NCBI GenBank assembly: GCA_947034885.2
Contig: OX344753.2
Span: forward strand, 28,660,347 to 28,724,346
Direction: 5' to 3'
DNA from: Thuidium tamariscinum
Taxonomy: Eukaryota; Streptophyta; Bryopsida; Hypnales; Thuidiaceae
Length of the DNA stretch: 64,000 nt
Of this stretch, positions 23,350 through 35,639 are shown in pieces. The notes under the pieces were generated by a model. It was not told the DNA's origin and did no database searches. It worked only from the letters and a program-made list of their open reading frames with translations. The position numbers and the translations under genes are program-made. How positions within the stretch are numbered: position 1 is the first letter of the stretch; each line of letters starts with the position of its first letter.

Positions 23350-24009
23350 GTTACAATGGTTTTAAATTTAGAATCAAAAAATAAAAGAGTGTTTATTAAA
23401 CACTAGTAAAAAGAAGATGATTCTAAACAATTACAAGTATATGTTCAAGTAGTTGAGGCAAATCTAGAGTTTGTAGTGTTAAAGAATAGAAAAGATTTCA
23501 TGCAAATGTTGCACACTCTACACCAATTTCTTAATGGGTACTTTGTATGAACACAAATCTCCATAGTACAACCTCATTGTAAATTTACAGTTCAATTCTT
23601 TTGTCTTGGAACAAAAGATTCTTACATGCTGTAACATAATTGGTATACTTAAGGAAAAATTTGTATGTACAAGCTAGAATTATTTATTGAAAACAACAAA
23701 TTTCCTAAAAAACATCCTTAGATTTATTAAATTGTGTAAATTTTATCATTCAATTAAAAAGTTTGTTTACATCTATACTCATTGTACTACAAACTTTTTA
23801 TATGAATTCTATTTGTAAAGGCTAATTTATTAATAAAAATTCCTACTAAATGATGTTTATACATAGCCTAATTTATATATAATAGGATATGCGACATTTC
23901 AAGAATCCTATAGTAATCCTACATATATATAAAATTTATCCCCTTTGAATTAAATAGACCCTATCTTTTAACTCACGTAGTTTTCTAAAAATCGTGAGTA
24001 ATCTCCCCG
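23350..24009 (-). mobile_element. Mutator-like element fragment, related to 57947-58620
   Basis: The stretch is the reverse complement of about 57947-58620 with high similarity (TTTAGAAAACTAC, GATAGGGTCTATTTAATTCA, AGAATCATCTTCTTTTTACT). Its right end AATCTCCCCGGG corresponds to the terminus of the element at 57947. The homology stops near 23350, so this copy lacks the other terminus. Confidence 0.7.
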
Positions 24010-24693
24010 GGTCTCATATTCGACCTTACAACTCTGCTTGAATACTTGATGTTTCTCCGCATTTTCACTAATCATTAAATCAATATCTGATTCAAGAGTC
24101 ATCTTGGATTGTAAACTCTCTTGAAGATTTTTGTTTAGATTAGCTATCTGAGCTTTGTACTCTCCTTGTAAACTTCTTAATGTACTTTGCAACTGATAGT
24201 TCTTACCATGCAAGATCTAGATTTCTCTCTGATACATTTATGATTCTTGTTTGTATCTACTCTCTAGCTCTTGCAAGTTGTCCAATTCACTATCTTGATC
24301 TTGTAAAGATAAAATCAAGCTTTGTGTACATTCTCTCAGGTGTTGAATTTTTGAATCGATGTATTGACTAACCAATTCAGCAAGTATCATAGGTGGTACG
24401 TAATTTAGTAAATTGGATGTGTAACCAAGCAATCCATTTTCTCCTTCCCCAGTGAATTCTAATAAGCTCTTCACATCTGTAAACTTTGGTCATTTACGTG
24501 ATGAATCCATGGGATAAATTAAGCCATCAAGCCACAAGTTGATATTAGTTTTTCTAGCTTTTCATTTATTAGGAAAGGTCGATTGAGGAGTCTACTCATG
24601 AAGCAATCGACCTTGGAGAATTAGAGGCCAATATTTGCCATCAATTGTCATTTGAACCTTGTATGGCAAATCGTTTGTATGCTCACTTGCCAT
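23968..24693 (-). pseudogene. Decayed coiled-coil coding region, probably the 5' part of the same gene
   Basis: A start codon at 24693 opens a 33-codon frame (MASEHTNDLPYKVQMTIDG...). After an acceptor-like TTTACAG near 24477, about 160 codons of heptad-rich sequence follow (e.g. LILSLQDQDSELDNLQELE, IANLNKNLQESLQSK), interrupted by a few in-frame stops. The last residues (GDYSRFLENYVS) are read from the end of a Mutator-like repeat at 23350-24009, so that element now supplies the C-terminus of this frame. Function unknown. Confidence 0.45.
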
Positions 24694-25088
24694 AATCTAC
24701 AGTTTGTAACTACTAGTGCTAGTGCTTAACTACTAGTGCTAGTGCTATACTACAGTAGTGCTACCAAAGAAATTTTGCTACTTAATTGGACATTTCAACT
24801 ATAATTGGATCAATTTAAACAACTATGCTCCATGCATTAAACAACTATATTCTTCACAGACTCTGCTCATCAAAACCTACATGATCACTACTGTATCACT
24901 CAATTTTTGACTCAATACTATATCAAACAATTTCTAGCTCACAATTGAACCAATCTCTCATGCACTATGGTTTCAAAGCATGCAACTATGATTCTCCTAC
25001 AGTCAGAAGTGCTTTGGCTCCAAAGAAGGTTTAAAGATTGGTGCGAAGGAAGCTTTGGATGATAAAATTCTTGACAGAAATCCGAGTG

Positions 25089-25165
25089 CACTATAACAAA
25101 AAGTGGTTAAAAAAACCGCACTCAATTTTGAGTGCGGTTTTTTCTTACCACTTTTTGTTATAGTG
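25089..25165. mobile_element. 77-bp CACTA-ended hairpin MITE, TSD GTG
   Basis: CACTATAACAAAAAGTGGT pairs with ACCACTTTTTGTTATAGTG, and AACCGCACTCA with TGAGTGCGGTT, leaving only a few loop bases. GTG flanks it at 25086-25088 and 25166-25168. Confidence 0.85.
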
Positions 25166-25169
25166 GTGG

Positions 25170-28100
25170 CAAGCAACTGGCAAATACAATGATTGTGATA
25201 CGAGCAGGGGTTGCATGTGATGCAATCCCCACCATTGATTTTGGTGTTGAATTGCCCACTAAGGATGTTGCCTGACTGTGATGTGAGTGGCTATATGGGA
25301 AAACAACTTCATCAAGAAGTTGTACAATACTTTTTATTAATTGTTTAAAGGCCTTATATATGGCTCCTTTTTCTTCTAATGCTATTCATTCTAAGCAAGA
25401 AAAAATCTATTTGAGGTGCAAATTTTCCCTTTGAAGAGAAACTCTCCATAAATTGACGAGCTCTTGTCAAACTAGATGAAGCCCTGATTTGCAATAGGAC
25501 GCATGATAGCCCCTAGCCTAGCTGCTGCAAGGCTCTTATGGCAAGGAGGCTCCTTCCCATATGTAGGATCTTCTATTCAATTGGATGTCCTAACAGAAAG
25601 GCCCCTTGCTAGCTTGAGCCTTAATTAGGGAACCTAGCTAGCTCCAGTGCTACTTCTAGATTAATTATTGGGTTGAAAGGTTGGTACTGGACTAGTTACT
25701 AGTCAGGGTAAGGGAGGATTTTATTTTATTTATTTATATTTTTTGACACCTTTGGGGTTGGCAAAAATTGGCAAAGGAATTAGAAAAGAAGTAGCAATAA
25801 TTGAATCTCAACTTCTATCAACTAGCACTTTTAAGAGTCTTGGGTCTCCAAAATTCAATAGTCAAAGCTTTTTTGTTTATAAAAACTGAGTCTATAATTT
25901 GAAAACAAGATAGTAAACACACAAAAGATATGAATTGAATAAGCAGGTATATTAATATGAACACATAAATATATTTGTACAAATATGTGTGTATATTTCT
26001 ATAAACAACTTGTTAGTACAATAACTTGTTTCCAACACATTTATTTAGTGTACATGACAACAACAAAATTAACACATAATTGCACTAGAGGCCCCTCAAA
26101 GTTCAAGGTACGGTAGGGGGGGGGGGGGGTCTCTAGGATTAGTACAAAGAAAAAAACAAAAAACAAAATAACTTGAACAAAAACTTTTAAAAAACACAAC
26201 AACAAGTTAGTGCACAAAACCTCTACAAAGCCAACAATAAATGACATTAGAGGCTTTCTAAAGTTGTATCGCCAAGGTACAATGGAGGATGATCTCTAAG
26301 GTTACTACAAAATATAAACAAAAATTCAAAACTTGACAACATTTTAAAGGTTAGTATAAAAAGAATTCTAACAATACAAAAATAAGTTAGCAAGCTTGAA
26401 GGGACCCCAAAGTTCTTCAAAACTTGTACAAAAATGCAACTTGGAGTTTGAAATGTTCCAAAAAACACATGTTTTGCAACATGGGCTCAAAATGGCCAAC
26501 AAATTTAAATAAATGGGTTAAGATAAATAGAATGCCAAAGAATAGCTACAAGAAGTGAGAAGAGAGGAGAAAAAGCACTCTTAAATACCCTCTCAAGGGT
26601 GCTCACCCCCTCTTAATTCTTTGTGGTAATCTTATCATTTAATATTTTCATCTTAAATTACCAATTTTGACATGAAAAAAAAAATTAATTTTTGAAGAAA
26701 GACTCCAAGTTACAAATGGATTGTTCCATGAGCTTTAAAAGTCTATTTTAGACAATAGAACGACACCTCCTTTTTCATCACACAAAAAATGCAATTAAAC
26801 CTAATAAAGTGGTGAAAATTCAACTTTTGGAGATTGATTTTTCTAAAAAAAAGTAATTAGACTAAACTCTTTGGTAGGTATGAGAGATTAAAAAAAGATC
26901 CCATTTTGACTTCATTTTGATTTTGTATGTTTATAAAATTGTGAAGCATTGGTCAAACTCCATCATATTCCTTAAATTTGTTGTCAATTGGAGAATTTTG
27001 CCAATGCAAGCACTTCTCAGTATTGAATGTCTTGAAATTTGTTGAAGAGTCTAATTAATATTAAGAACTATACTATTTTTTAGTGAGACTTTAATGTAGC
27101 CTAGATAATTTCTAGGAATTTTTCATCACAAGTTAAAGTGGTTGACCGTCTAAAAAGACACCTTGTGAGTATTAGAAAATTACAAAAGAAATTGTGGAAC
27201 CTCTCATAGAATCTTGCAAAAGACATGCAAGACCATTTTCTTGCTTTGCACAATTTTCGATGGCAAAATAAATCCTACTACCTCCTTTAATTACTAAACT
27301 CTAGAAAAATCTTTCACACTAAGAAGAATCTTGACCAAGTGACTTTGCCGTTGAATTCCTAGTAAGATTTCAACCCTATATAATCATCCTCTAGCTATAA
27401 ATTTCCTCCACTAGTTAATTATGAGTTTCTTCAACTTGCAAGTTAACAATTGGGAGTTCTATAGAATTTGAAATTTTAATTGGGAACTTGAAATCTATAT
27501 GTGGGATTGTGCTCTAAGGTTTTCACCAAGTTCTCTTAAAACAATTTTGCCATTTTTTGTCAGATGAATGGTATTTTAGGCCATTTTGAGTAATTATACT
27601 CAAAGATTGATAATTATTGCAATATTTTTTTCAACCTATTTACTAGTTGGATTGGATCTATTTTGATAAAAAAATTTGAAATATGACCAAATACTATATT
27701 GGCATATAATAGACCTATTTTGATTTTACACTCCCTATGAGTGGGTGTTGTACAAATTTCTACACTTAATTTTGCAGAAAATAAAATATAGAACAAGTGG
27801 CAAAATAGGGTCTCTTGGGACCAAAAACAGTGTACAACTTAGATTGATCTAAAAACTTTATAGCACAAACTAGGAAAGAGGGCACAAATTTTCCAATGAG
27901 TTTGCTTGGATTTAGACAATCAATGCAAAAGTTACAATGCTTTGAATTGGACTTGAAATTGCATAGAGACACTTTTGGTCCCTTAGGTCATATAAGAGTT
28001 AAGAGCTTATTAAATTAGGATCTCTTCTATGTGCATTTGGGCATTTTCTAACAAATTTCTAGGGCAAAAGAGAGTAAAGCACATTTAGTGCAATTTGATT

Positions 28101-31100
28101 TATAATTTAAAAAAATTTAAACGGATTAGATATGATTTTTTGAAACTCACAAGAATTATATACTATTGAAGATTGACCATAGTTACACTCATTAAATGCC
28201 AAATAATTGTTCATCAATGGTATAAATGGAGTTAAAAAATGAAGGCATGCAAATCTGAAATTTGAACATGGTATATGTAATTGCTTGGGATGGAACAAAA
28301 TATGCCACCATTCATAACTCCACATTACATATACAAAATTCTTTTTTAATGCATATAGAATCTACAAAATATATATTTATCTCTAAAAAACCAAGGGTTC
28401 AAATTTGAACAATAGATGAATGAATATACATTTCAAGCATACAAAAAACAAATTTTTTTAACAACTAGCCATCAATTTTTTTTGAAGATTCTTGTCTTAG
28501 TTCCTTAACATTTGTATAGAATAGATTTTGAAAATTTTGCTTTACAAGTCTTTTATAATACAATATAAACTAGTAGGTCTAGCATCAAGAAAAAAACTTT
28601 ATCAGTTCTAAAAATGACCCTTCAAATACAACTTGAATAATATAAAAAGTAAAATATCATTAAAACCTATAAAAATTACTATGATTAGAATGTGATGTTT
28701 TGAACTTCAAGAAAAAAATACTCTTGTAAAAATCATAAACATTCAATCAACAATCAATTTTAGGACAAACTTCCAATTATTGGATTCAAATTTTATTGAA
28801 AAATATTGGTTTGTGTATAAATTAACCATATAGATATGATCTATAGGCCATATTTTACAAACATGGTTTGTGAGTCATCATCAAACTATTATTCCAAATT
28901 GCACCTTACAATACATCTTCACAATTTTGGTAATTTGGAATACCTCTAATCCTTAAGGGATTTAGTACTTTAGTATAGGTATCTGTTCATGAGCATTTGC
29001 ATGGTATGGTGCAAGAGTTTTGGTTGCAATGTTTTTCATTATTTCCTAGAATTTTTGAATTTTCAAATCATCACTCATTAAATAGTTACTGACCATTTTG
29101 AAAAAAAAAAATTTATATACATAGAACATCTTATCAATTACTTGAGAAATTTGAAAAGAAAATTGTAATAGTTTAAATAAACCCTTCAACAAATAACAAA
29201 TGCATTGTATCACATTGCCTTTACTTAAACACTCCAAAAGGATTAAAAAAATGGTGGATGAAATTTTTAGGTCTAAATTTTTCTAATATACAAATGCATG
29301 AATGGAATCACACACATAGATATAGGTAGATATATGATTTTTATTTTAGATGAATCATTATATTTTTATATTAAATTTTGTTGATGATATATTTTTTAAA
29401 TGTGGTTTAGAACTCAAATTCTTAGGTAGGATTTGTAGTGAAAATTTAAATATAAAATCCAAATTAGGATTTTGGAATCTCAAAGGATTGTCATTGTTTG
29501 TTTGTTTGTATTACGATATTATTAAACACTAAAGGGACTATAGCACTATACTTTAGGCATAAATGGTTAATACAAACAATTTTGAAGGCAATGAGAAAAA
29601 ATGTAATAGTAGTGGAGCTCATGAACCAAATTTCTTGGTCGACAAGATAGAGGTAGAAACCTTTTTTTAGTATCAAGAATCCTAAGGGTAGTAAAGTTAA
29701 TAGAAGCACTCACCTCACTTTTAAATGAATTGCTTTAGGATGAGAGTTTTCTTCTTCTAATCCATTCTTACATTGTTGTGAAGTGAAGCTGAGCAATCTC
29801 AACTATGTTGGCCACCAAATGCTATTGAATCCTATTTTGATACCTTTGTACCACTCATATTGCATGTCAAGCTTTCTTGTCCCTTCTTTTAGACACTAGC
29901 GGACCTAATCTTCTCACTAAATGTTCCTATAGACATTTCACCTTCATTAACGATGATAATTGCAATAAAGTATAATCTAAGTAAAGTGGACATGAATTCT
30001 TGTAGCTTTCATTGCAATGAGGTGATGCTAGAATGCAACAAGCAAACAAGTAGTAGCAAAGCATAAATACAATCATGAATAACTAAAGATAAGAGAAGAA
30101 GGACAATACAACACAATAGTAATGCAATAAACTAAAGAAGAGGCAAATGAAGGAGACAATATAGTAGGATAGTCACATCTCAATCAGGTGATTGCAATTT
30201 AAATGCTTCAAACAACTCTAGCAATAGACAAAAATTCAAGTGGCAATCTCTTAAAGATGAATGCCTAGATGGCGAATTTCATTAAATTAGTGACATTCCA
30301 TTACTTTAAACTTCTATAGTTCAAATTGCATGGTATGAATCTAAACTATTTATAGATTGTTGAAATCTGTATGGATCATAGATGTCTAAAATCTATACCT
30401 CTCCAAGATGTTTTAGACCTTGCGGTCTAAAATCTCAATCTATCATAGATCTTTGAGATCTATATGAATTCTAGATGTGTAAAAATCTACATATGTCCTA
30501 GATGTTAGTATTTATATTAGACCATGTAGTCTAAAAAATGGCATATGGAATACCACCATTTTAATAAAATCTTGCTATCTAGTGATGAATGTGCTTTAGA
30601 TGACACAAGATGCAAGACTACAACAAAGTGGCATGAATGCGGGAATTTCCAACACTCCAATGGTGACAACCTTGGCAATTGTGGCAACTAGGGCACCACA
30701 TGACAAGAAAGCATCATTTGCAATAATAGGGCAAAAAAGTCTTACGGAAAAAAAATAGAATTAAAAAAAAAGCCAAAAGAAAAGGTTGGTTGATAAGGGC
30801 TATAGACTTGGGTCTTCATAGATTGAGATTCTACTATACACATGTTTTTTTTTATATAGTTTCATTCTACTAGTTGTATCTCATATTTGTTATATATCTA
30901 ACAAAATTTTGAGGTTGAAGAGGAATATGGCAAATGGTACTTTAAGTTGCTCAACTTCCTTGAAAAACTTTAGATATCTTAATTTTTGATCTAATGACCT
31001 AAATAAACAAAAAATTTGCCATTGGCATATAGTACATGTATACATGTTCACGCCACACTTTGTGTCAAAATCTCATAGAAATACATTCAAAATTGATTTT

Positions 31101-31700
31101 TATGGAACCTACTTGAATTTTTAGTTGGTTAAATAACAACTATTTCAATAATTGGTCCTTCACATATTGGATAAATGAGAGGTTTTAAAATTTTATATCT
31201 CTAAAATAACTTATGTTAAAAAATAAAAACTTGAATCTCTCCTTTATTTATACATAAGACTCAGAGTTGGTCCTTTAAATTTTGTAGTAATACAATGTTG
31301 AGTATTTTGAATATGGTTTGAAAATCAAGATTCAATTAATCAAAATTGTAAAGAGTGCACTTTGACTGCTCTAGAGTGCATAGAAATCTTATTTAGAGGC
31401 TAATAGACTATAATTTGCAAACATTATCTTTTCAATAAAAAGCATAGTTTTTTCACTTTCAAATAAGTTCCAACTAAAGATTAGGCAACTTAATAATAGC
31501 AACTATGCTCAATTACTTATTTGCATGCACTTAGGTGTACATAGGAACCTTATATCATTTGTAAATGTTCTATAATATAGGCTAAAATAGGAGTTTGTGT
31601 TAGTTTCAATATTATTTTTAAGTATTTTGCATTATTTTTAACTTAATTGTAAGAAATGAATATTTCAGATAATAGAAGATACACCAGTAGTGCTAGTATG
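25170..31700. other. AT-rich DNA without recognised genes
   Basis: Only two weak repeat zones were seen. At 26086-26420 a unit of about 155 bp is repeated in tandem, diverged, and carries a run of about 13 G near 26116. At 30350-30545 short motifs like AGATCTATA and TAGATGT recur irregularly. Confidence 0.5.
26086..26420. repeat. Diverged tandem duplication with a G-run
   Basis: CACTAGAGGCCCCTCAAAGTT (first copy) corresponds to ACATTAGAGGCTTTCTAAAGTT about 157 bp later, and CAAGGTAC...TCTCTA(A/G)G recurs in both. The 13-G tract in the first copy is absent from the second. Confidence 0.55.
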
Positions 31701-31704
31701 TGAG

Positions 31705-31954
31705 CACATTAGGTGAAATTTGAGGGCATTGGTAGACTACAAGTTCCCAGATTGTAGAAACAGAAATCCTATATGGTCGTGACCTTGCCATACAATTAAA
31801 TTTTTTTTTTGAAATTTTTTTGATATTTCAAGACCCCCCAATTCTTTTTTAGAAGGGGGGTAATGCTGGCCTGACAACGGCCAGCGACATTGGGAATCGT
31901 TTCAGGAACAAACCCAAAACAGCCCTGTAATGCCTTCAAATGTCATATAATGTG
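31705..31954. mobile_element. MITE family B copy 1 (250 bp)
   Basis: The left end CACATTAGGTGAAATTTGAG and the right end CTTCAAATGTCATATAATGTG are imperfect inverted repeats. It shares with 42725-42976 the blocks TTCCCAGATTG / AATCCTAT, GGCCTGACAACGGCCAGC and a run of C. No clear target duplication. Confidence 0.6.
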
Positions 31955-32180
31955 AAAGTGTAAGCATATGAGTCTTGAGCATATACATAAGTGTGTATCA
32001 TGCAACCATTGAAGGTGTTTATAACATAAACACTTATAATATCAGTACTTATAACATATATACACTATTAACATAGAAGGTTACCATAATATAAATACTT
32101 ATATCATAAGTGTATAGTCTTCTAGGTTCATAGGCTCAGATTTTTATGCTTACATAATAGTAACCCTCGAAGATACACTA
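31955..32180. repeat. Hairpin-rich repeat C, copy 1
   Basis: Shares CATGCAACCATTGAAGGTG, ATAAACACTTATAATAT, ATAGAAGGTTACCATAATATA and CATAAGTGTATAGTCTT with 39330-39606 and, more weakly, with 41800-42125. It contains several short self-complementary motifs (ACACTTAT...ATAAGTGT). Confidence 0.65.
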
Positions 32181-32748
32181 GTCATTTGTAAAGTGACAAA
32201 GATTCAAAACAAAGTTCTTGTGTATCCACAATTGACAATGCCCTAAAAATTAATTGATCTTGAATTCTATAAAATAAATTTAGAATGGATGCCTTTCAAA
32301 CATTTGACCCAAGATGTAAGCTTGTACCAATACATTATAAAAATCATGTTTTGATGATAAAAGTATTAAAATGTTAAAAATAAAATAAAATTTTACAAAT
32401 CAATTTCTTTAAGTCACATCAAGCTCTTTGTGCAAAGGCAAGTAACTCAGTTAGTATGTGCTAAACCTCTATTACTTTTTTAATTTGGTAAGTATATACC
32501 TAACTCTGTAACTAACCTGATTCAGTAAGCAAAATAATGCTCAACCAAAAAAACTATTTGTATTACAAATATTTCACCCCAAAGGTAAAACATTTATTAA
32601 AAAAGAAGTCAAATTTTGTCAAGTGAACTATGTTGGATTAGGCCATAAATAAAGCTAGCTTTATATGCCATAACATTGCAATCTATATAAACTTGGATAT
32701 GGAAGTTGACTATCTACACCTTAACATAACATTTAGTAGCATGCCATG

Positions 32749-32843
32749 CCTCTACAGTGATGGTGTGGCATATTCCACTCTCAACCAATTAGTTACTTAC
32801 GAACACTGCTCGGTGTGGCATATTCCACACCATCACTGTAGAG
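32749..32843. repeat. Inverted repeat, 19-bp arms
   Basis: CTCTACAGTGATGGTGTGG (32750-32768) is the complement of CCACACCATCACTGTAGAG (32825-32843). TGTGGCATATTCCAC occurs on both sides of the loop in the same orientation. Possibly a small MITE; no target duplication found. Confidence 0.6.
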
Positions 32844-33227
32844 CCAAGGCAATGCCCGCCATGTTATGAAGACATAATGCTTGTTTGTTTTGTTTTGTTT
32901 GTGACATTGGGATCTTCCAGCCCATGTGTTCCTGAGTAGCATGTTTGGTATCATCATAAAGCTCTCGGCAAGGAAGGGTGCATGGGCTTGGTTTCATGAC
33001 ATGTCGATTGAGAGTGAGGAAGTTATGGATTTTTGAGTTATTTTTTACTCTAAAAAATTAAAAATTATTTTTACTTTTGTTTTGGCTATGGCAACAATAC
33101 AGGGTACACTAGTCAATATGAAGGTATTTATTAGTACGTAATGCTTCTTTAGGGAGCAAATTCAAATTTGCTTAAATGAAACAATTGATGTAAAAGATCT
33201 ACCAACCATTCTACTCAAAGTAAGGGA

Positions 33228-33603
33228 GAAACACCCAAAATTGTCCCTGTACCTTGCAGCGGACCCTCAACTCATCCAAACCATCTCTAGACTGTAGTCA
33301 ATGTGTTTGTCAAACACTTCACTCTAATTTGCTCACACATATTAAGGACACATACCATAATGTGATTGGCTCACTACTGATTTTAGTAGCGTTTAAATTT
33401 TGGAGCATGTATTGAATAGTTCCAATGGTCTAGGGAACCACCACTTTAGAAAATCATAGAAATTACATACAGCATCTGAAAAATCTATTTTTAAAAAATA
33501 TTCATGATTTTCACTCACTACTGCTAAATGTTTTTATAGTAGAAAAAGCTGCCTTCCTCCAGCTATGCTGAATTCCTTATTCGGATGGTTTTGGGTGTTT
33601 GCA
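33228..33603. mobile_element. Short-TIR element, family D copy 2
   Basis: Left AAACACCCAAAA pairs with right TTTTGGGTGTTT. The right part (ATGCTGAATTCC, GGATGGTTTT) and the interior (CTACTGATTTTAGTAG) are related to 523-1133. Confidence 0.5.
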
Positions 33604-34306
33604 CCGTAACAATGAAATGTCAACATCCAGTTGTGAACTGAGTGTATCATGTTCCCAGTGAGTGCAGTTCCACTATTATCTTCTTTTTACCAATTTTGCC
33701 ATGTGTTTCAAAAAAGGAAAAAGAAAAACTTTCCAAGAGTAAGTTGCTGGTAGTCTGCAAAGCCCTTTTTTCATGAGATGAGATATTCCAATCAGAGGAG
33801 TCTCTGTCAATCATTCACCGTCAAATTGGCTCTCTAACTTACAAACTTGGGATTCTTGGTCATGCAATATGGAAGGATTCTTCTCATCCATCAGTCTAGT
33901 CTCTCATGACTCCGGCGACACTCTGGGAACTTACCTCTAAGTAGAATGACTCCAGTACTAAGAGCATCCCCACGCCTGCCCAGTGAGGGACGCAAACTGG
34001 GTATATGGGCAACCCGGGATGGAAGAAGTTTCCCACAGCATGCAAGTTGACGCTCAGCAAATGACCGGCCACAGCAAAATTTACCTAGTACACAGTGAAA
34101 TGGCGTGTGGCCGGCCTCGCCTGGCAAGGGGGTTGACTATACTTTCAACCTCAAAATCGAGATTGAAATCCCAACTGTCCCTCTAATTTGAATTCTTTTT
34201 AAATGAAATGCTTAAAAGCAATTTCACTCATAGAAAATAAGACTTTGTTAGTCCCAAAAAAGATGAAAATGAAATTCATCTAGGTTTGAATTTCTATGTG
34301 AGAAAT

Positions 34307-34464
34307 AAAACTCACTATATCCTCTTGGAGTGGGAAAAGGTTTCCCAATCCATGTGGGACAAATGTGAGTATGAATTTGAAGGAGTTCCTTCAAATTCAT
34401 ACTCACATTTGTCCCACATGGATTGGGAAACCTTTTCCCACTCCAAGAGGATGTAGTGAGCTTT
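34307..34464. repeat. Palindrome 1 of 3 (158 bp)
   Basis: The two arms, about 78 bp each, match almost perfectly (CACTATATCCTCTTGG...CCAAGAGGATGTAGTG), with a 2-base centre near 34385. It shares CCAATCCATGTGGGA with the related CCAACCCATGTGGGA of palindrome 3. Confidence 0.92.
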
Positions 34465-34473
34465 ACTCCTCAT

Positions 34474-34607
34474 GGAAACTCATACCTTCCTCTATCCACA
34501 TGAAGTGGATGGACGAAACACATCCTTTGGGGTCCCCATTCATAGAGACCCCAAAGGATGTGTTTCCTCCACCCACTTCATATGGATGGAAGAAGAAGTG
34601 AGTTTCC
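34474..34607. repeat. Palindrome 2 of 3 (134 bp)
   Basis: GGAAACTCA...AAACACATCCTTTGGGGTC pairs with GACCCCAAAGGATGTGTTT...TGAGTTTCC around a loop of about 12 bases (34536-34547). The inner stem is perfect and the outer stem carries a few mismatches. Confidence 0.9.
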
Positions 34608-34613
34608 AATGGA

Positions 34614-34847
34614 ACAAGGCACATTATATCCCCATGGGGTGGTGGGAGGAGCCCCAACCCATGTGGGATATATATGATTTCCAAGAAGTTGGAATTAGAA
34701 ATGCAAATTTTGAATTTAAAAAAAAATTTAATTCAAAAAATTTCAAAATTCAAAATTTACATTCTTAATTCCAACTTCTTGGAAATTATATATCCCACAT
34801 GGGTTGGGGCTCCTCCCACCACCCTATGGGGATATAATGTGCCTTGT
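34614..34847. repeat. Palindrome 3 of 3 (234 bp)
   Basis: ACAAGGCACATTATATCCCC pairs with GGGGATATAATGTGCCTTGT. Pairing continues through GGGAGGAGCCCCAACCCATG and TCCAAGAAGTTGGAATTA to an AT-rich centre near 34730. Confidence 0.92.
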
Positions 34848-35639
34848 GTCATTGCAACCTCAAATCATTTTAAGTTCTTATCTAGCAAAGACAAAGAGAC
34901 CTCAAACAATAGAAAACTAATTCTTTTGGTGTTCAAATTTAAAACAAAATAAATTGGAAACTTTCATAAAATTGTTTTTTACTTTTAGAGGGTTGCCTTC
35001 ACTGTTTTGCTGTGGGGCAAATCATTGTCAAATGGCTTGGCCACAATTTTATGGCCTCGCAAAGGGTCTGATTTTGAGTCTTTGTTGAGTCCAAGCGTGG
35101 GGATGCTCTAAGTAAGGTAGGAGGTTCTTAAAGTATTCAAACTGTAAAATCACCCACCTCTCGAAATGTAAACTACTTGTACATGTTTCTTAGCTTTCAA
35201 CAATGTACAAATAGTGCACATTCTAAGAGGTGGACGATTTGAAAGCCCTATGCCATTTCAACTTCAAAACTTTAGAACTAATTCTACGAAGCTCTAAATT
35301 TTTTTTAAACTTGGATTAAATGCTAATTTCACTTGCCTTTCAAGAAAAATTTTCTAAAAAATATTACAAGATGTTTCACCTCTCCAAAATTTAATTCTAG
35401 ATCTTAAATGGTCAATTTATGCACCTCCTACCTTAGGCATGAATAAACAGTTCATTTTAGTTCAAGATTCAAAATCAAAGTCGCCATGACAAATGACAAA
35501 GGAAGAGAAGGATAATTTCAAAACTATTCATATTTCTTCTCATAATACTTCCAACATATATGATTATCACCTTATATTTGTGAATATTAGGGTTTGTCAC
35601 ACCTTTAGTGTGGATGCAATTCCCCGAGAAAGTACAAGT

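Larger units (their letters stand above)
33962..35108. mobile_element. PIF/Harbinger-like non-autonomous element, 1.15 kb, TSD TAA
   Basis: The ends GAGCATCCCCACGC and GCGTGGGGATGCTC are perfect 14-bp inverted repeats, flanked by TAA at 33959-33961 and 35109-35111. A 3-bp TAA/TTA duplication with such ends fits PIF/Harbinger. The interior holds three consecutive palindromes (34307-34464, 34474-34607, 34614-34847), and open frames across them are by-products of the symmetry. No transposase frame is present. Confidence 0.75.

Noticed and set aside
26041-26468. Hydrophobic minus-strand frames that could be membrane proteins
   Set aside because: They come from a tandemly duplicated AT-rich repeat with a G-run; the composition alone explains the hydrophobicity.
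34463-34952. Overlapping open frames on both strands
   Set aside because: They are produced by the palindromes, which keep both strands open symmetrically.
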